DNA from: Cupriavidus pauculus
GTDB lineage: Bacteria > Pseudomonadota > Gammaproteobacteria > Burkholderiales > Burkholderiaceae
Direction of reading: 5' to 3'
NCBI RefSeq assembly: GCF_022179805.1
Contig: NZ_BPUO01000018.1
Coordinates: forward strand, 59,041-123,040
DNA: 64,000 bases
This document shows positions 1 through 7,302 of this stretch, piece after piece (the first letter of the stretch is position 1; every line of letters begins with the position of its first letter). The position numbers were made by a program, and so were the translations under genes. The notes under the pieces are model-generated. The model did not search any database, was not told the origin of the DNA, and worked only from the letters and a program-made list of their open reading frames with translations.

Positions 1-198
1 GGCGGCCAGCGCCACCGACGACACGAACGGCACGCGCCGGCCCGCGAAGTCGAGTTCGAAGATGCCGTCGTGATGGCGGCTGCGCGCCAGCAGGTGCTGC
101 CCGACTTCACCGGGCGTGATCTGGAACAGGTTGCCGACGACAGGCCAGCCCGGATCACGGGGAATCGGCTCGAAGGCATCGGCGGGTACGGATGTCAT
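1..198 (-). CDS. Cytochrome P450 N-terminus, CYP102-like (partial, cut by window edge)
   Basis: Only the first 66 codons lie in the window; the gene continues past base 1. The start codon is the ATG at 198. The visible protein has the proline-rich hinge IPRDPGWPVVGNLFQI followed by HHDGIFELDFAGRRVPFVSS. This matches the N-terminal region of self-sufficient bacterial fatty-acid P450s of the CYP102/BM3 type (IPxPxxxPLxGNL, then xGPIFxLxxxGxxxxxVSS). That family is normally a P450 haem domain fused to a diflavin reductase, but neither the haem cysteine nor the reductase is visible, so the fusion is inferred. An ordinary single-domain P450 cannot be excluded. Confidence 0.65.
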   Translation of the reverse strand, partial: MTSVPADAFEPIPRDPGWPVVGNLFQITPGEVGQHLLARSRHHDGIFELDFAGRRVPFVSSVALAA

Positions 199-349
199 GG
201 ATGGGGACGTTCCTGGCAGTTATCGTTGGCAGTTCCAGAGCATGCCCGCCAATGGCCGGCTTGTCCCACCCCGCTATCGGGCGTTTGAAATATTTGTTCG
301 ATTACTTCGCATGGGCGCCCGGCCCCCGCCCGGTCAGCTTCCCGCGCGC

Positions 350-754
350 CTAGTCGACCACCCGCCCCCGCATCGCCTTGATCTGGCCGCGCTGCACCTT
401 GGCATCCACGCGGCGTACCTTCGACGCTCGCGTGGGGCGCGTGGCGCGCCGGATACGCGGCGGTTCGGCCACGCTGCGCACCAGTTCGTGCAGGCGCCCG
501 ATCGCTTCGTCGCGGTTCATCTCGAGGCTGCGGTGCTGCTGCGCCTTGATGACGATCACGCCATCGCGCGTGATGCGGTGGTCGTGCAACGCCAGCAGGC
601 GTTCCTTGTGGTCGGGGGCCAGCGACGACGCGCGCACGTCATAGCGCAGGTGCACCGCGTTGGACACCTTGTTGATGTTCTGCCCGCCCGCGCCCTGCGC
701 GCGGATCGCGGTGATCTCGTATTCGTGATGGGAAATGTGGATGTCGTCGGCCAT
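350..754 (-). CDS. arfB: Alternative ribosome-rescue factor ArfB (peptidyl-tRNA hydrolase, YaeJ family)
   Basis: A 134-residue protein with the class I release-factor catalytic motif GGQ in ITAIRAQGAGGQNINKVS (about residues 14-31). The RF domain continues through RASSL, DGVIVIKAQ and R-S-E-N-R. A basic C-terminal tail ends with PTRASKVRR and IKAMRGRV. ArfB enters ribosomes stalled without a stop codon, places this tail in the empty mRNA channel and hydrolyses peptidyl-tRNA. Length and layout match the family (about 135-140 residues, no codon-recognition domain). I chose the ATG at 754; in-frame ATGs at 763 and 766 are possible, and none has a clear Shine-Dalgarno. It stands alone between the P450 and an FAD oxidoreductase, all on the minus strand. 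Confidence 0.9.
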   Translation of the reverse strand: MADDIHISHHEYEITAIRAQGAGGQNINKVSNAVHLRYDVRASSLAPDHKERLLALHDHRITRDGVIVIKAQQHRSLEMNRDEAIGRLHELVRSVAEPPRIRRATRPTRASKVRRVDAKVQRGQIKAMRGRVVD

Positions 755-812
755 GCGGGCCATCATAGCAACGCATGGCGCGACGGTGTGTGTCGGCGCG
801 TTTCGGCGCGTA

Positions 813-2204
813 TCACGGCGCCGGCTGGATGTTCTGGTTCGTGCGGAACAGGTTTTGCGGATCGTAGGTGCGCTTGGCCTGCGCCAGCCGGTCGAAGTTG
901 TGCCCGTACGCCGCGTTGACGCGCGACGTCTCGTCCTCGGTCATGAAGTTCACGTAGACGCCGCCCGTGGCGTATGGCGCCGACGCATTGAAGAAGTCGC
1001 GCGCCCAGGCGATGCAGGTGGCGTCCTCGTCGGCGCGATCCCAGCGCGAATGGACGTTCATCACGTACCTGGCGTCGCGATGGTGATACGCCGTGGCATC
1101 GGGCGACACGCGGTTGGCCACGCCGCCCACCTGGCCGATGAAGATCTCGGCATTCGCCGACGGCCCGCGCGCGGCAAAGTCGGTCATCAGGTCGATGGCC
1201 GCGTCGTCCAGCCGCGTGAAATTGTGCGACTTCCAGTAGTTGCGCGCACCCGGCGTCAGCAGCGGATCGAACGCCTGCTGCCACGCCGTGTACGGTACCT
1301 GGCCCACGTGCTCGCCCACCGCCTGGCCAAACGCGCGCAGCGGCGCGATGTCCTTGTCGGCCTGGGTCGGGTCCCCCGTGTGGAATACGGCCAGCACCAC
1401 CACGTTCGCACCATGCGCCGATGATGGCAGGAACGGCAGCGGCGGCGCCTTGCGTAGCACGACCCAGACGTTCATGTCCGGGGGCATGGCCGATTCCGCG
1501 AACGCGCGGTATTGGCGCAGCACCGACTTGCCTTCCACGGCCGGGAACACGATCAGCCCGGCGGTGACCATCGGACCCACCCGATGCAGCCGGAACTGGA
1601 ACAGCGTGACCACCCCGAAATTGCCGCCCCCGCCGCGCAGCGCCCAGAACAGCTCGGGCTCGTGCGTGGCATCGGCCCAGTGGCGTTGCCCATCGGCCGT
1701 GACCACTTCGCAGCCCAGCAGGTTATCGACGGTCATGCCGTACTGCCGCGTGAGCCAGCCAAAGCCGCCGCCCACCGTCAACCCGGCCACGCCCGTGGTG
1801 GAGTTGATGCCGAGCGGCGTGGCCAGGCCCTGCGCCTGCGCCTCGTGATCGAAATCGCCCAGCGTGGCGCCCGGGCTGACCCAGGCCACGTTGTCGCGCG
1901 CATCGATATGGACGCCGCGCAACTGGGACAGGTCGACCACCAGTCCGTCGTTGCAGATGGCGCTACCGGCGATGTTGTGCCCGCCGCCGCGCACGGCAAT
2001 CGACAGGCCATGGTCGCGCGCGAAGTTGACGGCCTGCATGACGTCGGCCGTGCCCGTACATTGCACGATGACCGCTGGCCGGCGGTCGACGGTGGCATTC
2101 CAGACGGTACGCGCGACGTCGTACCCTGGGTCGTTCGGCAACAGCACCTTGCCGCGCACGGCGTGGCGCAGCATGTCGACATGATCGGCGGCTAGCGTGG
2201 GCAT
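813..2204 (-). CDS. FAD-linked oxidoreductase of the berberine-bridge/6-hydroxynicotine oxidase type
   Basis: A 463-residue protein. The FAD-binding PCMH domain includes the motif RGGGHNIAG, whose His76 is the usual covalent attachment point for the FAD 8-alpha position. GATLGDFD and GLTVGGGFGW follow. Where bicovalent berberine-bridge enzymes have a second flavin-bound Cys, this sequence has Ala (GVAGLTVGGG), so mono-covalent FAD is expected. The C-terminus carries the BBE segment YGHNFDRLAQAKRTYDPQNL. Such enzymes oxidise alcohols, sugars or amines with O2; the substrate cannot be read from sequence. No signal peptide is seen, so it is probably cytoplasmic. It is monocistronic in appearance. 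Confidence 0.85.
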   Translation of the reverse strand: MPTLAADHVDMLRHAVRGKVLLPNDPGYDVARTVWNATVDRRPAVIVQCTGTADVMQAVNFARDHGLSIAVRGGGHNIAGSAICNDGLVVDLSQLRGVHIDARDNVAWVSPGATLGDFDHEAQAQGLATPLGINSTTGVAGLTVGGGFGWLTRQYGMTVDNLLGCEVVTADGQRHWADATHEPELFWALRGGGGNFGVVTLFQFRLHRVGPMVTAGLIVFPAVEGKSVLRQYRAFAESAMPPDMNVWVVLRKAPPLPFLPSSAHGANVVVLAVFHTGDPTQADKDIAPLRAFGQAVGEHVGQVPYTAWQQAFDPLLTPGARNYWKSHNFTRLDDAAIDLMTDFAARGPSANAEIFIGQVGGVANRVSPDATAYHHRDARYVMNVHSRWDRADEDATCIAWARDFFNASAPYATGGVYVNFMTEDETSRVNAAYGHNFDRLAQAKRTYDPQNLFRTNQNIQPAP

Positions 2205-2398
2205 GATGGGCTCCCCTTCTGCTTAGAAGAAACGCTGACGGAAGAGTTATTCATGCAAGGCACGCGCCAGCCGACCGCAAACGGCTTGTGCGCGACGGTT
2301 GGCGCGATGATGTGCCTGCTTATGGATGCCGCAACGACGCAATCGGTTGCATCGGTGAGGCGGCGCACGCGAGACACGGGCGCCGGCGGGGGCCGAAC

Positions 2399-3631
2399 CT
2401 ACCCCTTCACGCAGACCACCTGGCGCAGCGTGTGCACGACTTCCACCAGGCTGCGCTGCGCGGCCATCACGGCGTCGATGTCCTTGTACGCCATCGGGAT
2501 CTCGTCGATCACGGCCGCGTCCTTGCGGCATTCCACATGCGCGGTGGCCTTGACCTGGTCCGCCACGGTGAAGCGGCGCTTGGCCTCGGTGCGGCTCATG
2601 GTGCGGCCCGCGCCGTGGCTGCACGAGCAGAAGCTTTCCTCGTTGCCCAGGCCGCGCACGATAAAGCTCCGGGCGCCCATCGATCCCGGGATGATGCCAA
2701 GCTGGCCCTTCTGCGCCGACACTGCGCCCTTGCGCGTGACGAACACATCGGCGCCAAAGTGGCGTTCCTTCTGCACATAGTTGTGATGGCAGTTCACCGC
2801 GTGTTCGTCTACCTCGAACGGCTTGCGGATCACGCCGCGCGCGGCGGCGATTACGGCCGCCATCATCACCTCGCGATTGCGGCGCGCGTAGTCCTGCGCC
2901 CAGCCCACGGCTTCCACGTAGTCGTCGAAATGTCGGCTGCCTTCCTCGAAGTAGGCCAGGTCGCGGTCGGGCAGATTGGCGATGTGCTGGCGCATGTCCT
3001 GCTGCGCCAGCTCGATGAAGTGCGTGCCGATGGCATTGCCCACGCCGCGCGAGCCGCTATGGAGCATGAACCAGACGCTGCCGGCCTCGTCCAGACACAC
3101 CTCGATGAAGTGGTTGCCCGTGCCGAGCGTGCCCAGATGGACGTGGTTGTTGGTACGCGCCAGCTTCGGGTACTTCTGGCAGATCCTGTCGAAGCCGGGC
3201 ACCAGTGTCTTCCACACGTCGTCCACCTGCTGCGGCGCCCGGTCGCCCCAGGCCCCCGGATCGCGCCGGCCCGGCGCCCGGCCATGCGGCACCGCGCGCT
3301 CGATGGCGCCGCGCAGCCCGTGCAGCGAATCGGGCAAGTCCGCCGCCGTCAGCGTGGTGCGCGCGGCCATCATGCCGCAGCCGATATCGACCCCCACCGC
3401 CGCCGGGATGATGGCGCCCTGCGTGGGAATCACGGTGCCAATGGTCGACCCCTTGCCCAGGTGCACGTCGGGCATCACCGCCAGATGGCGGAACACGAAC
3501 GGCATGCGCGCGGTGTTCTGCAACTGACGGCGCGCGTCTTCCTCGACCGGTACCCCGACCGTCCACATCTTCACCGGCTTGCCATGGGCCAGTTCCATGA
3601 CCTGGTGGTCCGGGCTGTTTGGCTTGTTCAT
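2399..3631 (-). CDS. rtcB: RNA-splicing ligase RtcB
   Basis: A 410-residue GTP- and Mn2+-dependent RNA ligase that joins 2',3'-cyclic phosphate or 3'-phosphate ends to 5'-OH ends through an RNA 3'-guanylate. Visible signatures are GVDIGCGM (Asp82, Cys85, Mn ligands), NNHVHLGTLGTGNHF (His163-His174 region), MLHSGSRGVGN (His191) and CSCSHGAGRTMSR. His339 in the last motif is the nucleophile that carries GMP (E. coli His337). Length equals E. coli RtcB (408). The RtcA cyclase and sigma-54 activator RtcR usually found beside it are absent from this window, and no sigma-54 promoter was recognised upstream. It is preceded by 152 bp of intergenic DNA and divergent from the small lipoprotein gene. 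Confidence 0.95.
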   Translation of the reverse strand: MNKPNSPDHQVMELAHGKPVKMWTVGVPVEEDARRQLQNTARMPFVFRHLAVMPDVHLGKGSTIGTVIPTQGAIIPAAVGVDIGCGMMAARTTLTAADLPDSLHGLRGAIERAVPHGRAPGRRDPGAWGDRAPQQVDDVWKTLVPGFDRICQKYPKLARTNNHVHLGTLGTGNHFIEVCLDEAGSVWFMLHSGSRGVGNAIGTHFIELAQQDMRQHIANLPDRDLAYFEEGSRHFDDYVEAVGWAQDYARRNREVMMAAVIAAARGVIRKPFEVDEHAVNCHHNYVQKERHFGADVFVTRKGAVSAQKGQLGIIPGSMGARSFIVRGLGNEESFCSCSHGAGRTMSRTEAKRRFTVADQVKATAHVECRKDAAVIDEIPMAYKDIDAVMAAQRSLVEVVHTLRQVVCVKG

Positions 3632-3783
3632 CGTGCTACCTCGACGGTGTTGCGGGGCGCTGGCGCCCTTCCTCTATGGCTGCGATCCGGGCCGGCACCC
3701 ATCGGTTCCGCCCGTGCGGATTTCGTTCCACGCACCGACCTGCTAGAACAGAACTCTGGACTCGACAGAAGAAAGGGATTGCC

Positions 3784-4137
3784 ATGAAGCACCTGCCCTC
3801 CATCCGCTTGCTCGTCCTCTCCCTCTGCCTGGCCCTGCTGTCGGCGGGCTGCACCTACTACGGCTACCCACCCGGCCCACCACCGCCCCAAGCCACCAAC
3901 TACGACCGCTCGTTCTACGCGGCGGCCGACGCACTGCGCGACCAGGGCGTGACCATCCAGGTACAGGACCAGGCCACTGGCAACATTTCCGGGAATTTCG
4001 GCAGCACGCCAGTCAGCGCATCGATCCGCCAGCAGGCCGATGGCTCCATGCGCGTGGCGTTCACCACGGGCGATTCGCGCAACCCAGGGCTGATCGACCG
4101 GATTACGCAAAGCTACAACCGGCGGATGGGGCGGTAA
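3784..4137 (+). CDS. Small outer-membrane-type lipoprotein of unknown function
   Basis: 117 residues. The N-terminus is MKHLPS followed by a leucine-rich hydrophobic core and the lipobox LSAGC (Cys at about residue 22), so it should be lipidated and processed by signal peptidase II. A short Pro-rich segment (GYPPGPPPPQ) follows. The remaining ~80 residues form a small domain containing YAAADALRDQGVTIQVQDQATGNISG; alternating hydrophobic residues suggest beta structure. The upstream in-frame region back to 3619 is judged non-coding because the signal peptide begins exactly at the ATG at 3784, preceded by AGAAAGGGA. I do not recognise the family, so function is unknown. Confidence 0.75.
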   Translation: MKHLPSIRLLVLSLCLALLSAGCTYYGYPPGPPPPQATNYDRSFYAAADALRDQGVTIQVQDQATGNISGNFGSTPVSASIRQQADGSMRVAFTTGDSRNPGLIDRITQSYNRRMGR

Positions 4138-4174
4138 GGCAGTAAGACTATTGGGAAGAGACTACGGAAAAACG

Positions 4175-4250
4175 TGGCGCGCCCGGCTGGGATCGAACCA
4201 GCAACCCCTGCCTTCGGAGGGCAGTACTCTATCCATTGAGCTACGGGCGC
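4175..4250 (-). tRNA. tRNA-Arg (anticodon CCG)
   Basis: The minus strand folds into a complete cloverleaf of 76 nt with CCA encoded (plus-strand TGG at 4175-4177). The acceptor stem is GCGCCCG/CGGGCGC, the D arm GCTC...GAGT, the anticodon stem CTGCC/GGCAG with loop CTCCGAA (anticodon CCG), and the T stem GCTGG/CCAGC with loop TTCGATC. CCG pairs with the CGG arginine codon. A short T run follows the 3' end on the minus strand and may terminate transcription. Confidence 0.97.
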
Positions 4251-4572
4251 GATGTGAATTGTGTTGACAACGGCGAGTGCCGGCGTCGGAAAGTCGCATA
4301 GGATACCCGAGTTGTCCGTGGACGTCCATGCGGGATGCGCCGGGGCGCGTCAGCCCCGGGTTTTCACAGGTCTCTGAGCCGTCGCTTTTGGCTGCAACGG
4401 CGAAATCTTGGGTCTATAATCGGCAGCTATTTGCGTCGTACCAGAGACGTAGCGGGGTGGGAGATGGCCCCGGACGCGAAGACCGACAGATTCACACCCG
4501 AAAACAGGGCCAGACAAGCAAGCCGCCCCCAACGCGCTGTGCATAGGTTTCCCGCAAAATCGAGAGTTCTGT
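4251..4572. other. Intergenic region between tRNA-Arg and the cytochrome c gene
   Basis: About 320 bp between the 5' end of the minus-strand tRNA and the plus-strand cytochrome gene, without a supportable coding frame. It must hold the tRNA promoter (minus) and the cytochrome promoter (plus, annotated separately). No strong hairpin was noticed. Confidence 0.6.
4392..4420 (+). promoter_or_regulatory. Sigma-70 promoter candidate for the cytochrome c gene
   Basis: A perfect TATAAT lies at 4415-4420. A weak -35 (CTGCAA, 4392-4397) sits 17 bp upstream. The distance to the start codon at 4573 is about 150 bp, implying a long 5' leader. The -10 match is strong and the -35 is poor. Confidence 0.45.
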
Positions 4573-5475
4573 ATGAGTGACGTCCATCAAAACGACCACC
4601 ACGAGTCGCCAATCAAGACCCCTAAGCAACTTATCGCTGTGGTGATCGCCGCCTTTCTTGTGCCGATCATCGTCATCATCCTGCTGGTCAGTTTTGTCGG
4701 CCACGGCACCCATGAGGGCGCTGGTTCCACCCAGAGCGTGGAAGCGGTGAACACCCGCATCGCGCCGGTTGCATCACTGGAAATCAAGGATCCCAACGCC
4801 CCGCGCGTCTTCAAGACCGGCGAGCAGGTCTACAAGGAAGTCTGCGCAGCCTGCCACGCCACCGGTGCGGCGGGTGCGCCCAAGTACGGCGTGGCCGGCG
4901 ACTGGTCGGCACGTATCGGCCAGGGCTTCGACGGGCTGCTCAAGGCCGTGCTGCACGGCAAGGGCGCGATGCCGGCCCGTGCCGGTACGGCGCCCGACGA
5001 CCTGAGCGACTACGAACTGTCGCGCGCGGTGGTCTACATGGCCGATGCCGGCGGCGCCAAGTTCCCGGAACCGGCCGCTCCGGCCCAGGGTGCACCGGCC
5101 CAGGCCGCCGCCTCGGCGCCTGAAGCCGCAGCCGCACCGGCTGCCGCAGCCCCGGCTCCTGCTGCCCCGGCAGCGGCAGCACCGGCCGCAGCGGCTCCGG
5201 CGGCCGCCGCACCTGCCGCACCCGCTGCTGCGTCGGCGGAAACGGGCAAGAAGGTCTATGAGCAGGTGTGCGCCGCATGCCACGCCGCTGGTGTTGCCGG
5301 CGCGCCGAAGTTTGGCGACAAGGCCGCTTGGGCGCCGCGCCTGAAGGAAGGCATGGACGTCGTGCACAACTACGCGCTCAAAGGCAAGGGCGTGATGCCG
5401 CCCAAGGGTGGCTACGCTGGGCCGGACGCCGATGTCATCGCCGCTTCGGACTACATGGCCAACGCCGCCAAGTAA
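4573..5475 (+). CDS. Membrane-anchored di-haem cytochrome c (cytochrome c5 family, tandem domains)
   Basis: 300 residues. One N-terminal transmembrane anchor (about residues 20-43, AVVIAAFLVPIIVIILLVSF) is followed by two c-type haem domains, each with CAACH (residues 91-95 and 233-237). Candidate distal Met ligands lie in GKGAMP (Met133) and GKGVMP (Met275). The domains resemble each other (VYKEVCAACHATGAAGAPK versus VYEQVCAACHAAGVAGAPK), so they arose by duplication. They are joined by a ~65-residue Ala/Pro-rich linker (about 163-223). It probably carries electrons in the periplasm between the bc1 complex and oxidases; the partner is not shown by context. The gene is followed by an intrinsic terminator and is convergent with hemN. 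Confidence 0.9.
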   Translation: MSDVHQNDHHESPIKTPKQLIAVVIAAFLVPIIVIILLVSFVGHGTHEGAGSTQSVEAVNTRIAPVASLEIKDPNAPRVFKTGEQVYKEVCAACHATGAAGAPKYGVAGDWSARIGQGFDGLLKAVLHGKGAMPARAGTAPDDLSDYELSRAVVYMADAGGAKFPEPAAPAQGAPAQAAASAPEAAAAPAAAAPAPAAPAAAAPAAAAPAAAAPAAPAAASAETGKKVYEQVCAACHAAGVAGAPKFGDKAAWAPRLKEGMDVVHNYALKGKGVMPPKGGYAGPDADVIAASDYMANAAK

Positions 5476-5510
5476 GTACCCGGTTCAGCGGCCCGCCTGG
5501 GCCGCACGCA

Positions 5511-5545
5511 AAAAAACCCGCGAACGATTTCGCGGGTTTTTTGTT
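5511..5545 (+). terminator. Intrinsic terminator between the cytochrome c gene and hemN (possibly bidirectional)
   Basis: The stem AAAACCCGCGAA / TTCGCGGGTTTT with loop CGAT is flanked by an A tract and a T tract. It can serve both the plus-strand cytochrome gene (stop at 5475) and the convergent hemN (stop at 5590). Confidence 0.9.
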
Positions 5546-5589
5546 TTTGGGCCGTCCTTCCGGCCACCAAATCGGCCTGTAACCAGCGC

Positions 5590-7059
5590 TCAGACCACGC
5601 GCGAGTAGCGCACCAGCGGTATCACCTTGCCATCGTTGGCCGCGCTGGCCGGTGCGGCCGGGCGGGCCGCGTCCTCGCGCAGGTAGCGGTCGAAGACCAT
5701 GGCCACGCGCCGCACCAGCAACCGGCCCAGCGTCGTGATGTCGATGCGTGTGGCCGTGCGGCGGACCAGGTTGTCGGCCGCCAGCTTGTCGAGATCGGCC
5801 AGTTCGGGCGCGAACGCAGCGGCGAAGTCGATGCCGTGCTCGCGTTCCACAGCGGTGATATCGAGCGTACCGTTGCACATCAGCGCGCCGATGATGGACT
5901 TGCGCAGATGATCGTCAGCGGACGTTTCGAAACCTCGCACGATGGGCAACCGGCCGGCATCGAGCGCGGCGTAGTACTCGTCGGTCGTGCGGGCGTTCTG
6001 CACATAGTGCCCGGCCACCGCGCCAATCGCGGACACCCCCAGGCCAAGCTGGTCGTAGCCCGCGTGCGTGGCATAGCCCTGGAAGTTGCGTTGCAGCCGG
6101 CCCTCGCGCTGGGCCAGTGCCAGGTCGTCGTCGGGCAGTGCAAAGTGGTCCATGCCGATGTAGACATAGCCTGCGGCAGTCAGGCGCTCGATCGTCGATA
6201 CCAGGATGTCGAGCTTCTCGGCGGCCGGCGGCAGTGTTGCTCCGTCGATACGGCGCTGCGGCTTGAAGACATGCGGCAGGTGCGCGTAGCTGTAGACCGA
6301 CAGCCGGTCGGGCCGCAGGTCCAGCACCCGGTCGATCGTCGCATTGAAGCGCGCGGTGGTCTGGTGCGGCAGTCCATAGATCAGGTCCAGGCTGACCGAC
6401 TGGAAGCCAAGACGCCGGGCCGCCAGCACCACGTCGCGCGTTTCCTCGTAGGACTGCACGCGGTGAATGGCCTGTTGCACCTCGGGATCGAAATCCTGCA
6501 CGCCCAGGCTGATCCGGTTGAAACCCAGTTCGGCCAGCAGGTCCATGCGCGCATCGGTCACGCGGCGCGGATCGATCTCGATCGAGTGCTCGCCCTCGGG
6601 CAAGAGCACGAAATGCTCATGCAGCGCCGCCATCACGCGGCGCATTTCATCGGGATCGAGGAAGGTGGGCGTGCCGCCGCCCCAGTGCGACTGCATCACC
6701 GCGCGCCGTTCGCCAAGCTGCGCGGACACCATCGCCATTTCGCGCGCCAGGTAATCCACGTACCGCGCGCTGCGGCTGTGATCCTTGGTGATGATCTTGT
6801 TGCAGCCGCAGTAGTAGCAGATGTTTTCGCAGAACGGGATATGCAGGTAGAGCGACAGCGGAGCCGGCGCGTTGGCGCGGCATGCCTGCAGCGCATTGAG
6901 GTAGCCAGCGTCGCCGACTTCGTTGTGGAAGCGGTCGGCGGTGGGATATGACGTGTAGCGAGGGCCGTTGCCATCGATGCGGCCGGCCAGGCTGCGGAAA
7001 TCGGCAAGGGCGCGACGGTCGAAGGCCGTGCTGGCAACGTCTGGATTGGGGGCGGACAT
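5590..7059 (-). CDS. hemN: Oxygen-independent coproporphyrinogen III dehydrogenase HemN (radical SAM)
   Basis: 489 residues. It converts coproporphyrinogen III to protoporphyrinogen IX without oxygen, in the cytoplasm. The radical-SAM cluster motif is HIPFCENICYYCGC (Cys77, Cys81, Cys84, with Cys86). The SAM-binding GGGTPTFL and the HemN-specific GPRYTSYPTADRF near the N-terminus (substrate region) are present, as is the C-terminal HemN domain. The frame is open upstream, but the ATG at 7059 fits the family N-terminus, which is about 30 residues longer than E. coli HemN (457). An ANR/FNR-type box lies 64 bp upstream, fitting microaerobic induction. hemE at 34 kb serves the same pathway. Confidence 0.95.
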   Translation of the reverse strand: MSAPNPDVASTAFDRRALADFRSLAGRIDGNGPRYTSYPTADRFHNEVGDAGYLNALQACRANAPAPLSLYLHIPFCENICYYCGCNKIITKDHSRSARYVDYLAREMAMVSAQLGERRAVMQSHWGGGTPTFLDPDEMRRVMAALHEHFVLLPEGEHSIEIDPRRVTDARMDLLAELGFNRISLGVQDFDPEVQQAIHRVQSYEETRDVVLAARRLGFQSVSLDLIYGLPHQTTARFNATIDRVLDLRPDRLSVYSYAHLPHVFKPQRRIDGATLPPAAEKLDILVSTIERLTAAGYVYIGMDHFALPDDDLALAQREGRLQRNFQGYATHAGYDQLGLGVSAIGAVAGHYVQNARTTDEYYAALDAGRLPIVRGFETSADDHLRKSIIGALMCNGTLDITAVEREHGIDFAAAFAPELADLDKLAADNLVRRTATRIDITTLGRLLVRRVAMVFDRYLREDAARPAAPASAANDGKVIPLVRYSRVV

Positions 7060-7122
7060 GCGGGGACTCGTCTTGTGGGCGTGATTGACGACCGATGCTA
7101 TGCCTCGCTCCGAACTGCAACT

Positions 7123-7136
7123 TTGACGCGCATCAA
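7123..7136 (-). promoter_or_regulatory. ANR/FNR-type box upstream of hemN
   Basis: TTGACGCGCATCAA matches the FNR/ANR consensus TTGAT-N4-ATCAA at 9 of 10 specified bases. It lies 64 bp upstream of the hemN ATG. If centred at -41.5 it would place a start site near 7088, leaving a leader of about 29 nt. The site is nearly palindromic and is also upstream of the divergent binding-protein gene at 7303, but the spacing there (about 170 bp) is less typical. Confidence 0.7.
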
Positions 7137-7302
7137 CATCATGGCAACCGTACGCCCACCAGCCCCGCCAACGGGGGGCCTCAAGTCGGGAAAAAGTCAC
7201 GGAAACGTCACGGAGGCCCGATAGTCTCGGGCCCGGCTCTCGAAGTCCCGCCTTTTGTTTTCGCTGTCGCGACACTTCCCGTCTACCGAATTCCACACTG
7301 CC

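Noticed and set aside
5090..5245. Ala/Pro-rich tandem repeat
   Set aside because: It encodes the flexible linker of the di-haem cytochrome and is not an independent DNA repeat.
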